64,000 nucleotides of DNA from Botryotinia globosa (taxonomy: Eukaryota > Ascomycota > Leotiomycetes > Helotiales > Sclerotiniaceae). A program made the translations under genes and the position numbers. Numbering within the stretch: position 1 is the first letter of the stretch; each line of letters starts with the position of its first letter. The notes beneath the pieces were generated by a model, which did not search any database, had not been told where the DNA came from, and worked only from the letters and a program-made list of their open reading frames with translations. The DNA lies in the NCBI GenBank assembly GCA_014898425.1, contig RCSZ01000010.1, forward strand, positions 1 to 64,000, written 5' to 3'. Below are positions 34,846-46,369 of this stretch, piece by piece.

Positions 34846-37395
34846 TCATCCCAACACCAACTTCACCTTCTCCCTCTACCTTACCCTCTCGCAAGCTTTC
34901 TCTAAAACAATCCCCGTCCCCAATCTAAACGCCACTCCATGCACCCACTCAACCCAAAGCACAAAAACACAATCTTCCTTCGCAGCTCTCTCCTCCTTCC
35001 ACTTCCTCACATTCTCCTCATCCCCCTCCACCACCACCCGGCACCTCATACCTCGAGACATGTTCCCCAAGACCAAGCTTCTCATTAACTTTGCATTCGG
35101 TGAATATCGACGTCCATCCTTTCGCAATAGCGATGAATTCCAGGCGGTTGGAGTCTGCTGTGGTAGGGACACCGTCTCGTAGACGGTTACTGTCGCGGAG
35201 ATAATTGGTTCCGAGGGTGATGCCACCGGCGAAGACTCCTGCGTCATCGACGATGAGCTGGAGACGATATTTGCCGCGGAAGTCGCAGGGTTTGTCGGTT
35301 GTACCGTATAAGAATGCTCGGGTGGTTTCGCAGTACAAATATTGGGTCTGAGGATGGATACGTGGAGGATTTTGAGGCTCCACAGATGGAAGTGTATACC
35401 AGCATAACGTGGGTTCTGACTGTGATTCGTGGCTATAAGTATGAGAGCGGAGATCTTTTGACCGGTAAAATCCATTTGCAAGCGATGGACCTAGTTCGTA
35501 TTCCTTCTTCACCCATCCGACATCATGTTCGATCACACCAGTTCTGTATTGATGCCACTGGCAAGAGATCTTACATCTTGTTTTTGATTCAGGGGTTTCT
35601 ATGATGTTACATTCAGTTACGGGTTCAGTAAATCCAACGAGATCAATGGACTTGATCGATTCAAATTCGCAGTCTTCTGGGAAACGTATATGGCCATTCC
35701 ATCCCATCCATGACCAGCTTGGTAGGCCGTTTTGGGTTGCATTGCCAGGGAAATTAGAGGAAACTTTTCTTCTGCTAGAGTCAACCTCGCCATACCAGAA
35801 TAGGGCGATATCGAAGAAGAATTTTGGTAGTCCAAAAATTAGTCCTCCCTAGAGATATGGCCGCGAAGTCAGCGTTGCTTTTTTGATCCTGCCGGTGGAT
35901 TAATTGTATACTGCTGGGCAAAGCCCAGTAGTCTACTCAAAAGATTTTCAGGTGCTAAGTGTGGGAGGGAGGTAGTTCTTCTCCGATCATCTAACCTGAT
36001 ATGAACGGCGCAAATATGACTGAATACCAGCAAAAGCCCGCGACACGTCTTCAGGATACGTCAAGAGTTTGGCACTGAAACAATCAACAAGACCTGACAG
36101 CGCTTGTAAAGTTGGCAACTGTAATTGCATCCAACCAAACTGCCCCGAATTGTCTTCTCTAGCAAAATGAGCACCGGCCTCTGGAAATGGCATTAAGTTT
36201 TCATACCAGGCCTCCGAGTTGCACTGCCATTTCAAGGGTCCTCTTTCGAAACAAGTCGAGGTTTTGCAAATATATACTCTTGGAAGGTCCAGGCTCGACT
36301 ATGATAGCCTTCTTTGGCATGAGGAGAAGCTTCCCAAGACTCGTTCTGGTGTGTGAGTTTTTCCTCTCCGGCAAGATCATAGATTTCTTGTTCGATTTTT
36401 CTTTTGAACGATAGCTCTTTTCTGCCGCGAAGCCCATAACTTGAGCTCCCTTCTTCAGCGATCAGACAAAGAAATGAGTTGGCGTATATCAAGTGCATTC
36501 TTTGAAGTCTAGATCCATGTCAGCACCGGTACTTTCGATCCAATCATTTTTGTGTTTACGACTCTTGCCATTTTGGCTCATCGTCATCTTGAATAATACA
36601 AAGACTATCCACCCAAAGATATTTCTCTCCCAAAAGCCTAATAATAGCAATGGCATCGCAAATTGTTTGAAGAATCTTCCCAGCATTATCACCGTTCAAA
36701 AACACGCCTGGCTGCCGAAGGTGCTCGAAATTGCTTTTCAAAGCTACGAAGATCTTTGTTTGTCCCAAGGTATAGGAAAGAGTCACGTAATTGTCTACTG
36801 GTTCTTCCTCTTCAGTACTCACAATGCACCCATTTTCAACATCAATCAACCGCAGAGGACGAGTTGACTCCAAGTTCGATATCTTATGCTGGTGGCAGGC
36901 GCCACCATGGTCTTCAATACATCGAGTTCGCCAGTTTCGAAGGACCTCAACATCAACCCATTTCGGATCAAGCATACGAGCCCGACCCGGATGTCTGGCC
37001 TCAGTCTCTTTCCTAATCAGACCGAATGGCCAACCTAACTGAACACCTTGTGCATTTTCGGTGTCCCAATAGATTCTCAGATTCGCAGAAGTTTCGTTCC
37101 GATTCTTTCTAAGTGTTAGTGGCTGGTTCTCAGATTGAGCGGGAAATGGCCATAGTGGTCTGTGTTTTTCGATGAAAGTCGTGTGAACGCAGCTACTGTT
37201 GAGTGTATCTGAGACTTCACCCAATTCCACGGTGGTGTTCTCGTGTTAGAATGGTAGCTTGAATATTGAGAAGATCTTGGTGCAGACTTCACAACTTTCA
37301 AGGCTGTTGACGTTCTTTAGTCGGTCGAGAGAAGAATCTTTAGCGCTGTCAGATTTGTCCCCTGACGGAGAACCATTGAGTGTTAGTCGTTCCAT
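34846..37395 (-). pseudogene. second HET-domain gene, disabled
   Basis: HET-family gene read leftward from an ATG at 37395. An in-frame TAA at 37246-37248 interrupts the N-terminal part. The HET domain then follows: VDNYVTLSYTLGQ, EKYLWVDSLCIIQDD near 36580-36620, an intron at 36500-36559 (60 bases) joining QES to MHLIYANSF, and GYHSRAWTFQEYIFAK near 36270. One base appears to be missing at about 36233, where the frame moves into LKWQCNSEAWYEN. A second intron (about 35854-35990, acceptor CTCTAG) leads to LPSWSWMGWNGHI. The C-terminus shifts frame again near 35040, and a TAG at 34876-34878 precedes the likely true end KLVLG at 34846. One stop and two frame breaks make a pseudogene likely, although single-base breaks could be assembly errors. 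Confidence 0.8.
36500..36559 (-). other. intron inside the second HET gene
   Basis: Donor GTAAAC at 36559, branch-like GCTGACA, acceptor CAAAG at 36500. Removing 60 bases eliminates three in-frame stops and restores a HET-typical sequence. Confidence 0.7.
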
Positions 37396-38354
37396 CTCTC
37401 GGTATTATTTTTATGAGAAGAATTGTCGAGTTTGTAGTCAACAAGCAAAGAGTGGAGGCATGATAAGATGATATGCTTGCTGGGGAAAAGGACGAAACCT
37501 TGAAATAGAACTGTGCCGCATGCCAACGCAGGGAAACACTTGGAACGAAAATATTGATGCCCAATTTACATACAATACGGAGGTATTGCTTGTGTAGATA
37601 CAATTGACACAGATGGTGCCTAAAGAACCCTGATGGGTGTCGAAATAGCCGAACTGACGATGAGCAACAAACCTCTGCAGGCCAAGGGAGTATCAAATTA
37701 CTATCCTTACATACCCCTTTTCTCCCCTTGGTACCGATATTTCCAAGTAGCGAAGAGGTAGATTTTGAATGTTTGAAAGATCGAATAAGGTTCTTAAGTG
37801 GTTGAGTGATTTCTCGGAAGGGATTCTGCTGCAGGCCAATAAGTCAGCGTAGTAATTGGCTTTAGAAGCTTGCAAAGTCACCTTGACGTGGTGCAAGCTA
37901 TAAATGCCATGGATTTCATGATGGACTTCGAGTCTTGTCTATGGGATAGCCAATGATATTCGCAAAAAGATTTGAGGATTCGGGAGGCAAGATGAGGCGG
38001 CCGAAGCAGGGGTTTTTCACACAAATCAGAGTTTTCACCACTTCACAGAATATGCAATTTCGCCACCCGTCAGCGATCCAAGAAACAGATTAGAATTTAA
38101 CTGGTGTCAGCAAGTGCGACTCTAAGAACATTGGTTTGGCAATTTTCTGCAGCTCACATCACTACTACCGCAACCATTTTACGACGAGGGGGAGACCTAC
38201 CGATGACTCGTATTGCTAATAATTCCTCTATGCGGTAATCATACTACTTAGTAAATTTATTCAATTGTTTAATCAGCGTCTCATCAGCACATACTTAATG
38301 GCTTCATAGGAACTCGATCTGGCATGACATAATTTAGTCAAAAATAATAGTCTC
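37396..38354. other. intergenic, 5' side of the UstYa-like relic
   Basis: Divergent upstream region. I searched here for the missing membrane-anchored N-terminus of the UstYa-like gene and found only a short WHDII-like piece near 38315 followed by a TAG. Confidence 0.4.
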
Positions 38355-39141
38355 CGGATTAGCAAAGAAGAGCTCGACAAACTGAATCAGACTGCGCTTC
38401 CTCTTTCTGATGGTTCTGGATACTATGACCAATTGAATGTTTATAATCACCTACATTGCTTGGTAGGATATTCCAAGATTCAGTTCCTAATAATATGGAA
38501 ACATGGATGACGTTAACTGTGGCAGAAATTTATGAGAGAGGCATTTTACGCTGAATACTATGCTGATGTCCAAGGACCAACAGCAAAAATACACGTCGGT
38601 AAGTTTATAACTGCAGAGTTGTCTTTGATTCATGGTGAGACTAACATGCGGATAGATCATTGTATTGATGATATCCGTCAAGCATTGATGTGCCACGCCG
38701 ATACCTCCATCACAACATTTGAATGGGAAGGTATCAGAAGATCTATGCCAAATTTCAGCGGTTATGTGTCTTTCCACAATCAGTCAACCATCAATTTTCT
38801 CTCGTTTCCATTTATTCCGATACTAAGACTAGCAGAAATAGTTGGCACACATGTATGTAACAGTTGGGAAAAACTAGATGACTAGGTCACTGCTCGTGCA
38901 TTCTCAATGTTTGATCAGGTCTCCTTGATCAATCCTACTTATGGTGAGCTTCTGTTCTTTTATTTTACTTTAATGATTTGAACAATCTGAACGTTTAAGA
39001 GCTTTGAGATTTGAGTCTAATAAGAAATTGATAGGGATCGCTTTCCCAATGGTGAACGAAGAAATTGATTATACGCCGCCTGATCAGGAAGGATGCCGTG
39101 CTCTTTGGCCTAAAGACTTGGGAGGCCGTGCTCATGGTTGA
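38355..39141 (+). pseudogene. UstYa-like (DUF3328) gene, truncated and interrupted
   Basis: Oxidase-like family involved in ring closure of fungal peptide and other metabolites. Exons: 38355-38462, 38526-38598, 38656-38760, 38836-38943, 39035-39141, all with GT..AG introns. The first exon reads RISKEELDKLNQTALP and reaches the first HxxHC motif, here NHLHC, so its first His is replaced by Asn. The second motif HVDHC is complete but split by an intron, followed by IDDIRQALMCHAD. A C-terminal CNSWEKLDD block meets a TAG at 38883-38885 where family members tend to have Trp, and coding similarity continues beyond it to ALWPKDLGG and a natural stop at 39139-39141. The usual N-terminal membrane segment is absent. 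Loss of a motif His, the stop and the missing N-terminus all point to a dead gene. Confidence 0.75.
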
Positions 39142-39463
39142 TGATGCAATTTAGGATTGTCAGGAAAATAGAAAAGGTATTGATGGAGTGTTTTGTGTAT
39201 CTAATCTTCGAATCCATCAGTATGAAGACTTCACATATCCATATAGTCTAGAATTGGCAGAAATCGCAATTAGGATAGTTCAAATAAACCAGCTGAAGAA
39301 AAATCTACTAAAAATGAGAAATTTGAAAAGCAACGAGTTTGATTCTTATGGTAGACGACCATTAGATACCTAATTCCAGATCATCTTGATCTACCCTATA
39401 TCCCTATAGTACCACATAATTTCCGCGTCGTTATGAATACCATCAACATCAATATCAGACAGA

Positions 39464-39949
39464 TTATCTCATGTGACAATCAAAAGGTGCAGTATGAATT
39501 GTCCTTGAATCAGCACGCGCAGGAGGATGCCAGGATAATTCCTTTCCATCTGCCTTCATCTCAGGTTTACCATTAACGACACTTTTAATCGTAAACTTTG
39601 TAACCGGATCTGTTCGTCTGGAATCTGTTTCGAAATCCGCAAGGGTGGAGCCTATGTCTAAATTTCTTGCACCGCCGAGTGCATCATCGCAGTTGTTATC
39701 GGTAACTTGGATGCTTATTGGATGAGGTTTAGTTGAATCGATGATGTATGCAATAGTACATGTTCCGGGATGTTCTGGGTGGCACCACTTGTAGCCTTCT
39801 TGCCTAGGGGTGAGATTTGTAGATGTGCGAGAGGAGTAAATCTCCCCAATCGTGTTTGGAGAGCTTTCGGAGCGATCTATTGCAAGGGCCAACAAGACGG
39901 GAAGAAGGCAGATAATAGTAAGCGTAATATTGGTATGTGAGGAATACAT
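39464..39949 (-). CDS. small secreted protein, 161 aa
   Basis: Signal peptide (hydrophobic run TIICLLPVLLALA, cleavage likely near residue 24) followed by a propeptide-like stretch with a TPRQ site and a mature domain with four cysteines: KWCHPEHP, GTCTIAYIID, NNCDDAL and DCHMR at the extreme C-terminus. Single exon with its own ATG and stop. No known domain. The CHPEHPGTCTIAYII pattern recalls small fungal secreted proteins in general; function (effector, cell-surface or otherwise) is unknown. It lies just beyond the UstYa-like relic on the opposite strand. Confidence 0.65.
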   Translation of the reverse strand: MYSSHTNITLTIICLLPVLLALAIDRSESSPNTIGEIYSSRTSTNLTPRQEGYKWCHPEHPGTCTIAYIIDSTKPHPISIQVTDNNCDDALGGARNLDIGSTLADFETDSRRTDPVTKFTIKSVVNGKPEMKADGKELSWHPPARADSRTIHTAPFDCHMR

Positions 39950-41226
39950 GTTGAGTTTTATTCGGAAGAGTTGTCGACAAAGCTCTTGATATGATTAAAC
40001 CACAAAGCGTTGATGTTGATATCCGTAGAGGTCTAAGTTTCTGAATTTGCTATTTGATGTAGGAAAATTTGTAGTTTATCTTATATCTTTTTTGATACTT
40101 GTTTCCGGTAAAATCGAGAAGAAAATATGTGAGAATGAAAAGAAGGTGGGAGAAGTGAAGCTACTAATTAAAAAACTTCAGTGTAATGAGAGACTTAGGC
40201 ACTTGTGACTCAACCTCTCCATGATTCGAAATCATACCTCGCTGGTGATTATTTGGAATCACTGTGCATATAATGACTGAATTTTTCAAACATTGTCCTT
40301 GCGCTCTCACGGATTTGCAGTCATATAGTCTTTATGTGACTCTTTATTCGAAAAGATTATGTCATGATATTAATCTCATACAGTGTCACCCATAGGCCAA
40401 ACCACAAGCCGTATCTTCCAAGATTGAATGATGACACAGTTTGAAAGGATGGGAAGTCGGCCAGGAATGAAAGCGGCGAATGACATGTAGCATAACCGGT
40501 GATGTATAAATGCGTATGCTAGGAGTTTGGATAGTCATAGAATAATATCGAAAGCGGTCGTAGAACTAAGTTTCATCAGAGAAGGAAGAAAAAGAATAGT
40601 CGTAGCAGGTAAAGAGACCAGAATGAAATTGTGTGACTTGGCGAGATCCGAGTGAATTCTCAATATTAGCTGACGAATCGGCAATCTATTTCAGTATGTC
40701 AAAATTTATCTATGACAAAATACTAATAACTCTGCAAAGAATTTACAGAACTGCAGTAAGTTGTCTCGACAGACTAACCAAAGCCCGTGTGAAAAGTCTG
40801 TATAAATTTCAACTACAATCGTTGACCGTGTAATATTCTTTCCAATGTTCTTGAATTAGCTGTATCACTTGCTTTAAGACTCTTGTAGGATTTTAAAAAG
40901 CGTACTAGTTCACGGAACGCACTGTACTCATTTTCAGTGTGAATGCTGCATATTTGGTTCAGTGAAGAAAGCCGTATATAGTATTTTCATAATTAATACA
41001 AATAGTGCATTTACATCAACATGCAGACCTTTGTGACTTTTCAATCAAGATATTGAATTGAAAGAGTGATTTCATTTCCCAACGTAACTAATGTCTATGA
41101 TGCAAATAAGTATCATTATGAAAATCTCTCGCTTCAGACCGCCTCAGCAATATGGAAACGATCATACTCATGATCATCTTCCTGGATTCTAGCAAGTCGT
41201 CCTTTCGATATAAACATTCTCGCTGA
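39950..41226. other. intergenic, nothing recognised
   Basis: AT-rich, only short shadow frames; includes the promoter of the leftward secreted-protein gene. Confidence 0.4.
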
Positions 41227-41577
41227 CTATCGAAAGAGAAAGAAATCAACGCACGGAGTACACTTGATTTTAATATAACCCTCAACTTCAAGGTCATAGA
41301 CGAATCGCCATTCAATCATTACTTGAAAATAAAAACTTGTCCAGTTGTAAGCGTTAAACCTTGTAGCAAGTCTCCGGATGCCAAGTAATCCTCCCTGACT
41401 TAACAAATCTAGACAACTAGGCTGATATTTGAATGAAAACAGAATCGAAAGTATCGGATTGTTACAACCAAACATGATAGCTATGATTTTCAGCTGCCAC
41501 TCACTTCCTTGGGATTCGACTTTCAACTCCACACAAACGAGCAAATGGAGTATCAATGGAAATGGCAAGCTCATCAC
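41227..41577 (-). CDS. possible small secreted protein, 116 aa
   Basis: Open frame from an ATG at 41577 with a hydrophobic N-terminus (SLPFPLILHLLVCVELKV) that could be a signal peptide. The C-terminal half (TRFNAYNWTSFYFQVMIEW, LEVEGYIKIKC) has the alternating look of a small beta-rich domain. A GTGAGT near 41510 could be a splice donor, so the internal structure is uncertain. No family recognised; might be a remnant. Confidence 0.35.
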   Translation of the reverse strand: MMSLPFPLILHLLVCVELKVESQGSEWQLKIIAIMFGCNNPILSILFSFKYQPSCLDLLSQGGLLGIRRLATRFNAYNWTSFYFQVMIEWRFVYDLEVEGYIKIKCTPCVDFFLFR

Positions 41578-42338
41578 CCCTCAGTGTAGGCACCGAGCAC
41601 TGTAATCAATGTTAAATCCTCAACAACAATGATTTCAATTCAAAAGCATGACTTGGATCGATTTCTCAAGCAGTGTCGTGCACGTCAAAGAGGATAAGGT
41701 TATTTGTCGAGTAATAAGCTGTGAATGAGAATGAGCATTGATGACTCAGCACAAGCTAGGGCCACCAGGCCACCAGGGCTTATCTTATCACCAGTCCGCA
41801 TTCGATCTCTTACCTTCTATCAACAACTGTGGCGACGGGACTGACAACTCATTGACCCAATTCGCCTTGTGTTCCAGGAGTATTTGTATTTCATAGAATA
41901 ACACGATCTTGTCGTGTGCTATGTGACGAACAGTGCCTGTGCTGAAGGTCCCTCGAAGAATTCATCGCGAAGTACCAAATTTTAGCCACCCAGACACACC
42001 ACTCACAGGCTCCCGATTAAGAAATACATACAACAATAAGGGAATCAATACATGATGTCGCTGGATAGGGTATTCTCCGAATTCAAAGAACAATAGGGTG
42101 GGGGGAGGAATAGGCAGTGGTGTGCCGTATACCGACAATTTGGAAGCGTCAAAGTTGAAGTCGAGGTCAAGTGTTGTTCGGGGGAAACAGCCAGGTGAGA
42201 TAGGGGCTGAAGAAGGATGTAGGACAATTAATGGGGAAGAAGATGCGTGTATAGTGCTTGCTGATCTTCTAGCCTTCCAAGGCAGTAAGGCGTCATCTTT
42301 GGAATCGAGCATTTATCGTTGAGTTGTACGGTAACTCT
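41578..42338. other. intergenic, nothing recognised
   Basis: No coding signal I can support. Confidence 0.35.
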
Positions 42339-43029
42339 CTAATCTCGTTCATGGTCCTCGGTCATTGCTGGACGTGAAATCTTAATTTTCCTGCCATACA
42401 TCTGCCATGGATGCACTGTTCTCGCCATAACATCATACATATCACAGGCAAGGTAAGACAGCCATGGTAATGAATCGGAGAGTTCAGGCATGTTTTCGGA
42501 GGTGAGTTTCGGGCCATTGGTCGACAGAAGGCAGTGATATAAGGTGGTGGCTCCCGAAATGATGAATTCCTGTGCGATATGTTTCATCAACTTCGAAATT
42601 TTGGTTTGGTGGAAGTCCGACCACTGCGAATTTTCGTCTTACGTGGGTATCAAAAAATGCCTGAACTCCTTAAACTTTGGTTTTCTGTGTTTCTATCTCC
42701 TACAGCTTTATGTGCGCCATGTCTACTTCATGATGGCGGATCTAGATGCAAAATTACATCTTGATAAAGCTGTGGATCGTAATCGCGTTGGGTTTTATGG
42801 GGCTCAATTGTTGAATGTCACCAAGATGTAGGTTCGGGGCGCAACCATGTGTGTCGAGAGTTTTTTGACTTATTAAAATCAAGAATTCACCTGAAATCTT
42901 ACCACCAACAGTAGAAGTCGAGCTGATGTGCGATCTAGATAGCTCTAGCAGTTGTATACTTTGAAGCTTAAGATCTCGCTCTGGAGAGGAAATGTTCTTG
43001 CGTGCTCGGCGAAGTTGGCAACACGCCAC
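42339..43029 (-). other. coding-like fragments, unknown
   Basis: Two minus-strand pieces look more protein-like than background: 42339-42590 (contains KHIAQEFIISGATTLYHCLL and a basic end) and 42900-43029 (ending STSTVGG at a GTAAGA donor). They might be exons of one gene, but no joining acceptor was convincing and no domain is recognised. Confidence 0.25.
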
Positions 43030-43802
43030 GGAGTAGTTCTTATCGAAGCTCAGTTGAACAGTTCCTCCAAGGGAATTGGATATTTTGGATGAAATAAAAT
43101 GACTCTTTATTGGTATATATAGAAGTAAGAAAAGACTAAATGAAAATCGTTCTGTCTGTTTCAGATCTGTGTATGCTAAAAGCTTTTTACTGAATATGCA
43201 TATTAAAAAATACTTAGGTACCTGCCATACATTTCCATACAGTTCGTTTTCATAAGCTTAAGAAGCCATGTTTCATTAAACAAACTTTTCAAGACCACTG
43301 TACACTGGTGGGACTTCATGCTAATGTCGGTTCACGATGTTATCTCACATGTCAGCAGGCATCTTTTCCTATCATTTTATGATTTTTATTGTCTTGCTAA
43401 AAGTACACCCCCACAAAGTTGGTACGGAAGGGCGCTATAAACACGAAAACTCCATGGGTATCTTGTTCCTGTCAGCACGTTCTCGATATCGGCCACAAAA
43501 ATATCAGGAAACGTACAGTATATTGGGTATCGTCAAGGGAAGAAAGCAGAAAACTCATAAACAAAAAGAGTAAAGAGTCACCTGCGAGGTATCTGATGAG
43601 AACTTTGTCATCTCGTATATCAGCGTCCGTCGTGTATCCCGATTATCTCCACCCTTCCATGCTCATTGCTCTCTTCTTTCCTGGGTGCCGAAGTCGTCGA
43701 ACTTCTCATCGCACTTGTAGTTGTCGAGGGTATGCTCTCCAGTTTGCGCACCCACAACAATAGGTACTGGAAATTGAGCCTGAGATTGCAGAATTGGATC
43801 AA
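43030..43802. other. intergenic, nothing recognised
   Basis: Contains only shadow frames; downstream region of the long minus-strand gene that follows. Confidence 0.35.
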
Positions 43803-46369
43803 TCAGCTATCAGGAATCGATCGCAATCCTCCGAGTTGATACGGGTGATGAATCGGTCTAGGGACCTGAGCATTTTGTCCAGCTAGATGTGGTGGAACGC
43901 CGTTACCACTATTTGCCGATGATTGATTCGCAGTATTCATGACACCTTTAGTTCCCGATGTTCTGATACCATACATTGGCGCAGTTGGACGTTGTGGAGG
44001 ATGAGTCAGGAAATCCGTGGAGTGTTGGACTGATTCCACGTATGGTGGAGGTGGAACACCATTCCTATCGTGGCTGGCTGTAGCCTGTTGTTCGGGTCGA
44101 CTATGGAACAATCCGGGGTACTGGTTATGGCTGTATACCGCCCTAATTTGGTTTTCTTCGCCAAATTCAGGGCGAGTACCTTGGCCCACGGATGGAGGCA
44201 TTGAGCCCGAGGCTCCATTTTGTGCCATTTCAGAGCCTATCAGACCATCTCCCAAAGAGGGCTCCGTATAATGATTGCCTCCATAGTTATTGTTGCCATA
44301 ATTATTCCCATAATAGTCGCCATAATGGTTGTTAATATAACTGTTGTGGATAGGTCCGCTGCTGGTCATTCCCTGGTTCATCTGACTAGTCATAGCATTT
44401 GCAGCGTAATATGGGCGGCTACTGATTCCATAATTAAATTCGTCTTCTGTAGCCATCGAGCTGCCATATCCACCGTTGATAATCCCCCCACTCATTTCTC
44501 TATTTCCCGATTGTGGTTGGAAGCGGTCACTTTGCTCGAGTCTTTGTTTCTTTGTCTCTGGTTGTGGTTCTGACTCCGACATCTTGCGACCCTTTCTCTT
44601 TCCGCGGAGCTTGGGCTTTTCCGAGAAAAGATCACGACCTGACTTGCCCTGTTCAAGACGGCGACTAGAGCATAAAAGTTAGCATATGTCGTTAATGAAG
44701 TACATAATATCACGGTAAGGACTTACTTATTCAATTGATCCTTCTCCCACACCTCGATGTGAATACCCCCCTTAAATGGCTTCTGCTGCTTGGGTGGAGG
44801 CCTAGGCATCCCGGCCTTTTCAAGTGCGTCGGCATCTGCCTCTTCCTTCAATCTCTCCTCGGCGACCTTTCTTCTCTGAGTCTCGAAAACGTCACGTGGT
44901 CCCTCGTTTGGTCGCAGCCACTGATATTCTTCTTCAGTCATTCGAACTCTAGGTCTAGCCGCATCAGGTCGCGTCTCCCAGTCGGCTCGTTTCTTTGAAC
45001 CTTTGCTAGCTTTACCACGTTGGCCATTTCCACTACGTTGAGATACCACATCTTTGACATTATCGACTCTATTCTCTATCCCGACAGAGTTGTTACCTGC
45101 TCGTTGCATTTCAATTCCAGCTCGGAGGTTATTGTTGTCGAATGCTTGAAGACAAGGGTAGGGCAATAGGACTTCAGCCGCGTCCAAATCTCCATGTGAT
45201 GGATCAGGATACCGATGCGGTGGTGTAACATGTGTCAAATCGTCTCCACTCTGCATCTGCATTTCCATGGCCCGACTATACTCATTATATTCTCCTCGGC
45301 CACCCAATGAATTGTGCTCAAATATATTTTGAGCGGCTCCAGCTTGATTCTGATGAAACTCCGGTCGCTGGACAATCATAGCAGGTGCTGAATCCTCAAA
45401 CTTAGATGATGATTGAGATTTTCTTGCCTCATGATTGCTTTCGGTATGTTCATCATGGTTCGTGGGCGATGATGGTAGTCTTTGCGCCGACAGGAAAGTT
45501 TCATCGTATCGATCGAAATCCAGACTATTCGATGGATACTTCTTTTCAGTCCGTTCGACCAACGAGTCCAATCGATCTTGTGCTGTTGCGTCATCTTTGA
45601 ATTGAATGCGACGGGAAGCTGGGTCTTCGAAGCTATTTGTATGACTCCTACCGCTTAATTGCTCCAAATCCTGAAGCACGGCATCCTGAGCAGTAGGAGC
45701 CTGCAAACTTTGAGAATCGGCTCTAATTAATCCACCCTGGGCTGGACAATTCACGGAAATCTCATCAGCGATAGCTGGTCCAAAAGAATCCAATACCGCT
45801 TGATCTTCTTGGGTGAATTCAGGGACTCTTCCTTCTACATTTTGTTCGAGAAGTCTATCGGAATTTGTTTGGATCGCCACTGCATTTGCAAACCATGAAT
45901 TTGTCTCCTCTTGAATAGTTTTATTTGAGGAATTTAAGAAATCAACGTGTTGCCCTTGACTCGATCCAAAGTCTTCATGACTTGGACCACCGGCTGATAG
46001 CATATCAACGGTGTTTGGCTCATCGCTTTGCTCATTCGCGGAAGCGTACGATGTTGAAATCGCATGCTGCTCGTCAATAGTGACAGGGAAAGCGTTCTGA
46101 TCTAAATTTGGATCAATCGCGCTGAATTGATCAATGCCTTCGGGTAATAGTCCCGTCCAATCACCATCGAACATTGTCGCGATATCGAAATCAAACAACG
46201 ATCGGTATTGTTCTAGTTCTGCGTCGGTAATGGGTGGCGCAGGTGCAGTCTCAGAGATGAATCCGGGGCTTCTCTCTGATTCATCGAGACCTTTTCCGTC
46301 AACCTCCTTCATAGCCTCTGAAATCTGTTCTGGACGAGCCATTGCTTCTTTGGCTGGAAATTCTGACAT
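43803..46369 (-). CDS. largest member of an unnamed three-gene family, 834 aa
   Basis: Two exons, 46369-44727 and 44664-43803, with a 62-base intron (donor GTAAGT, acceptor CTCTAG). I chose the ATG at 46369 (MSEFPAKEA). Most of the protein is low-complexity and probably disordered: the first 460 residues are acidic and Ser/Gln-rich, the last 270 are Asn/Gly/Tyr-rich (many NNYG and YGN words). Between them sits a charged helical block starting PRVRMTEEEYQWLRPNEGP (near residue 473), then Lys/Glu-rich helices and GRDLFSEKPKLRGKRKGRK, which could be a nuclear localisation signal. The same block and the same phase-2 intron after LN occur in the genes at 47825 and 52188. No known domain; a nuclear or chromatin role is a guess from the basic stretches. 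Confidence 0.8.

Noticed and set aside
36489..36692. 67-codon minus frame inside the second HET gene
   Set aside because: Covers the intron 36500-36559 and the WVDSLC exon in a wrong frame.
43803..46369. Treating the two long minus-strand frames (44723-46384 and 43803-44582) as separate genes
   Set aside because: A GTAAGT..CTCTAG intron joins them in frame, and the same intron exists in both paralogues.
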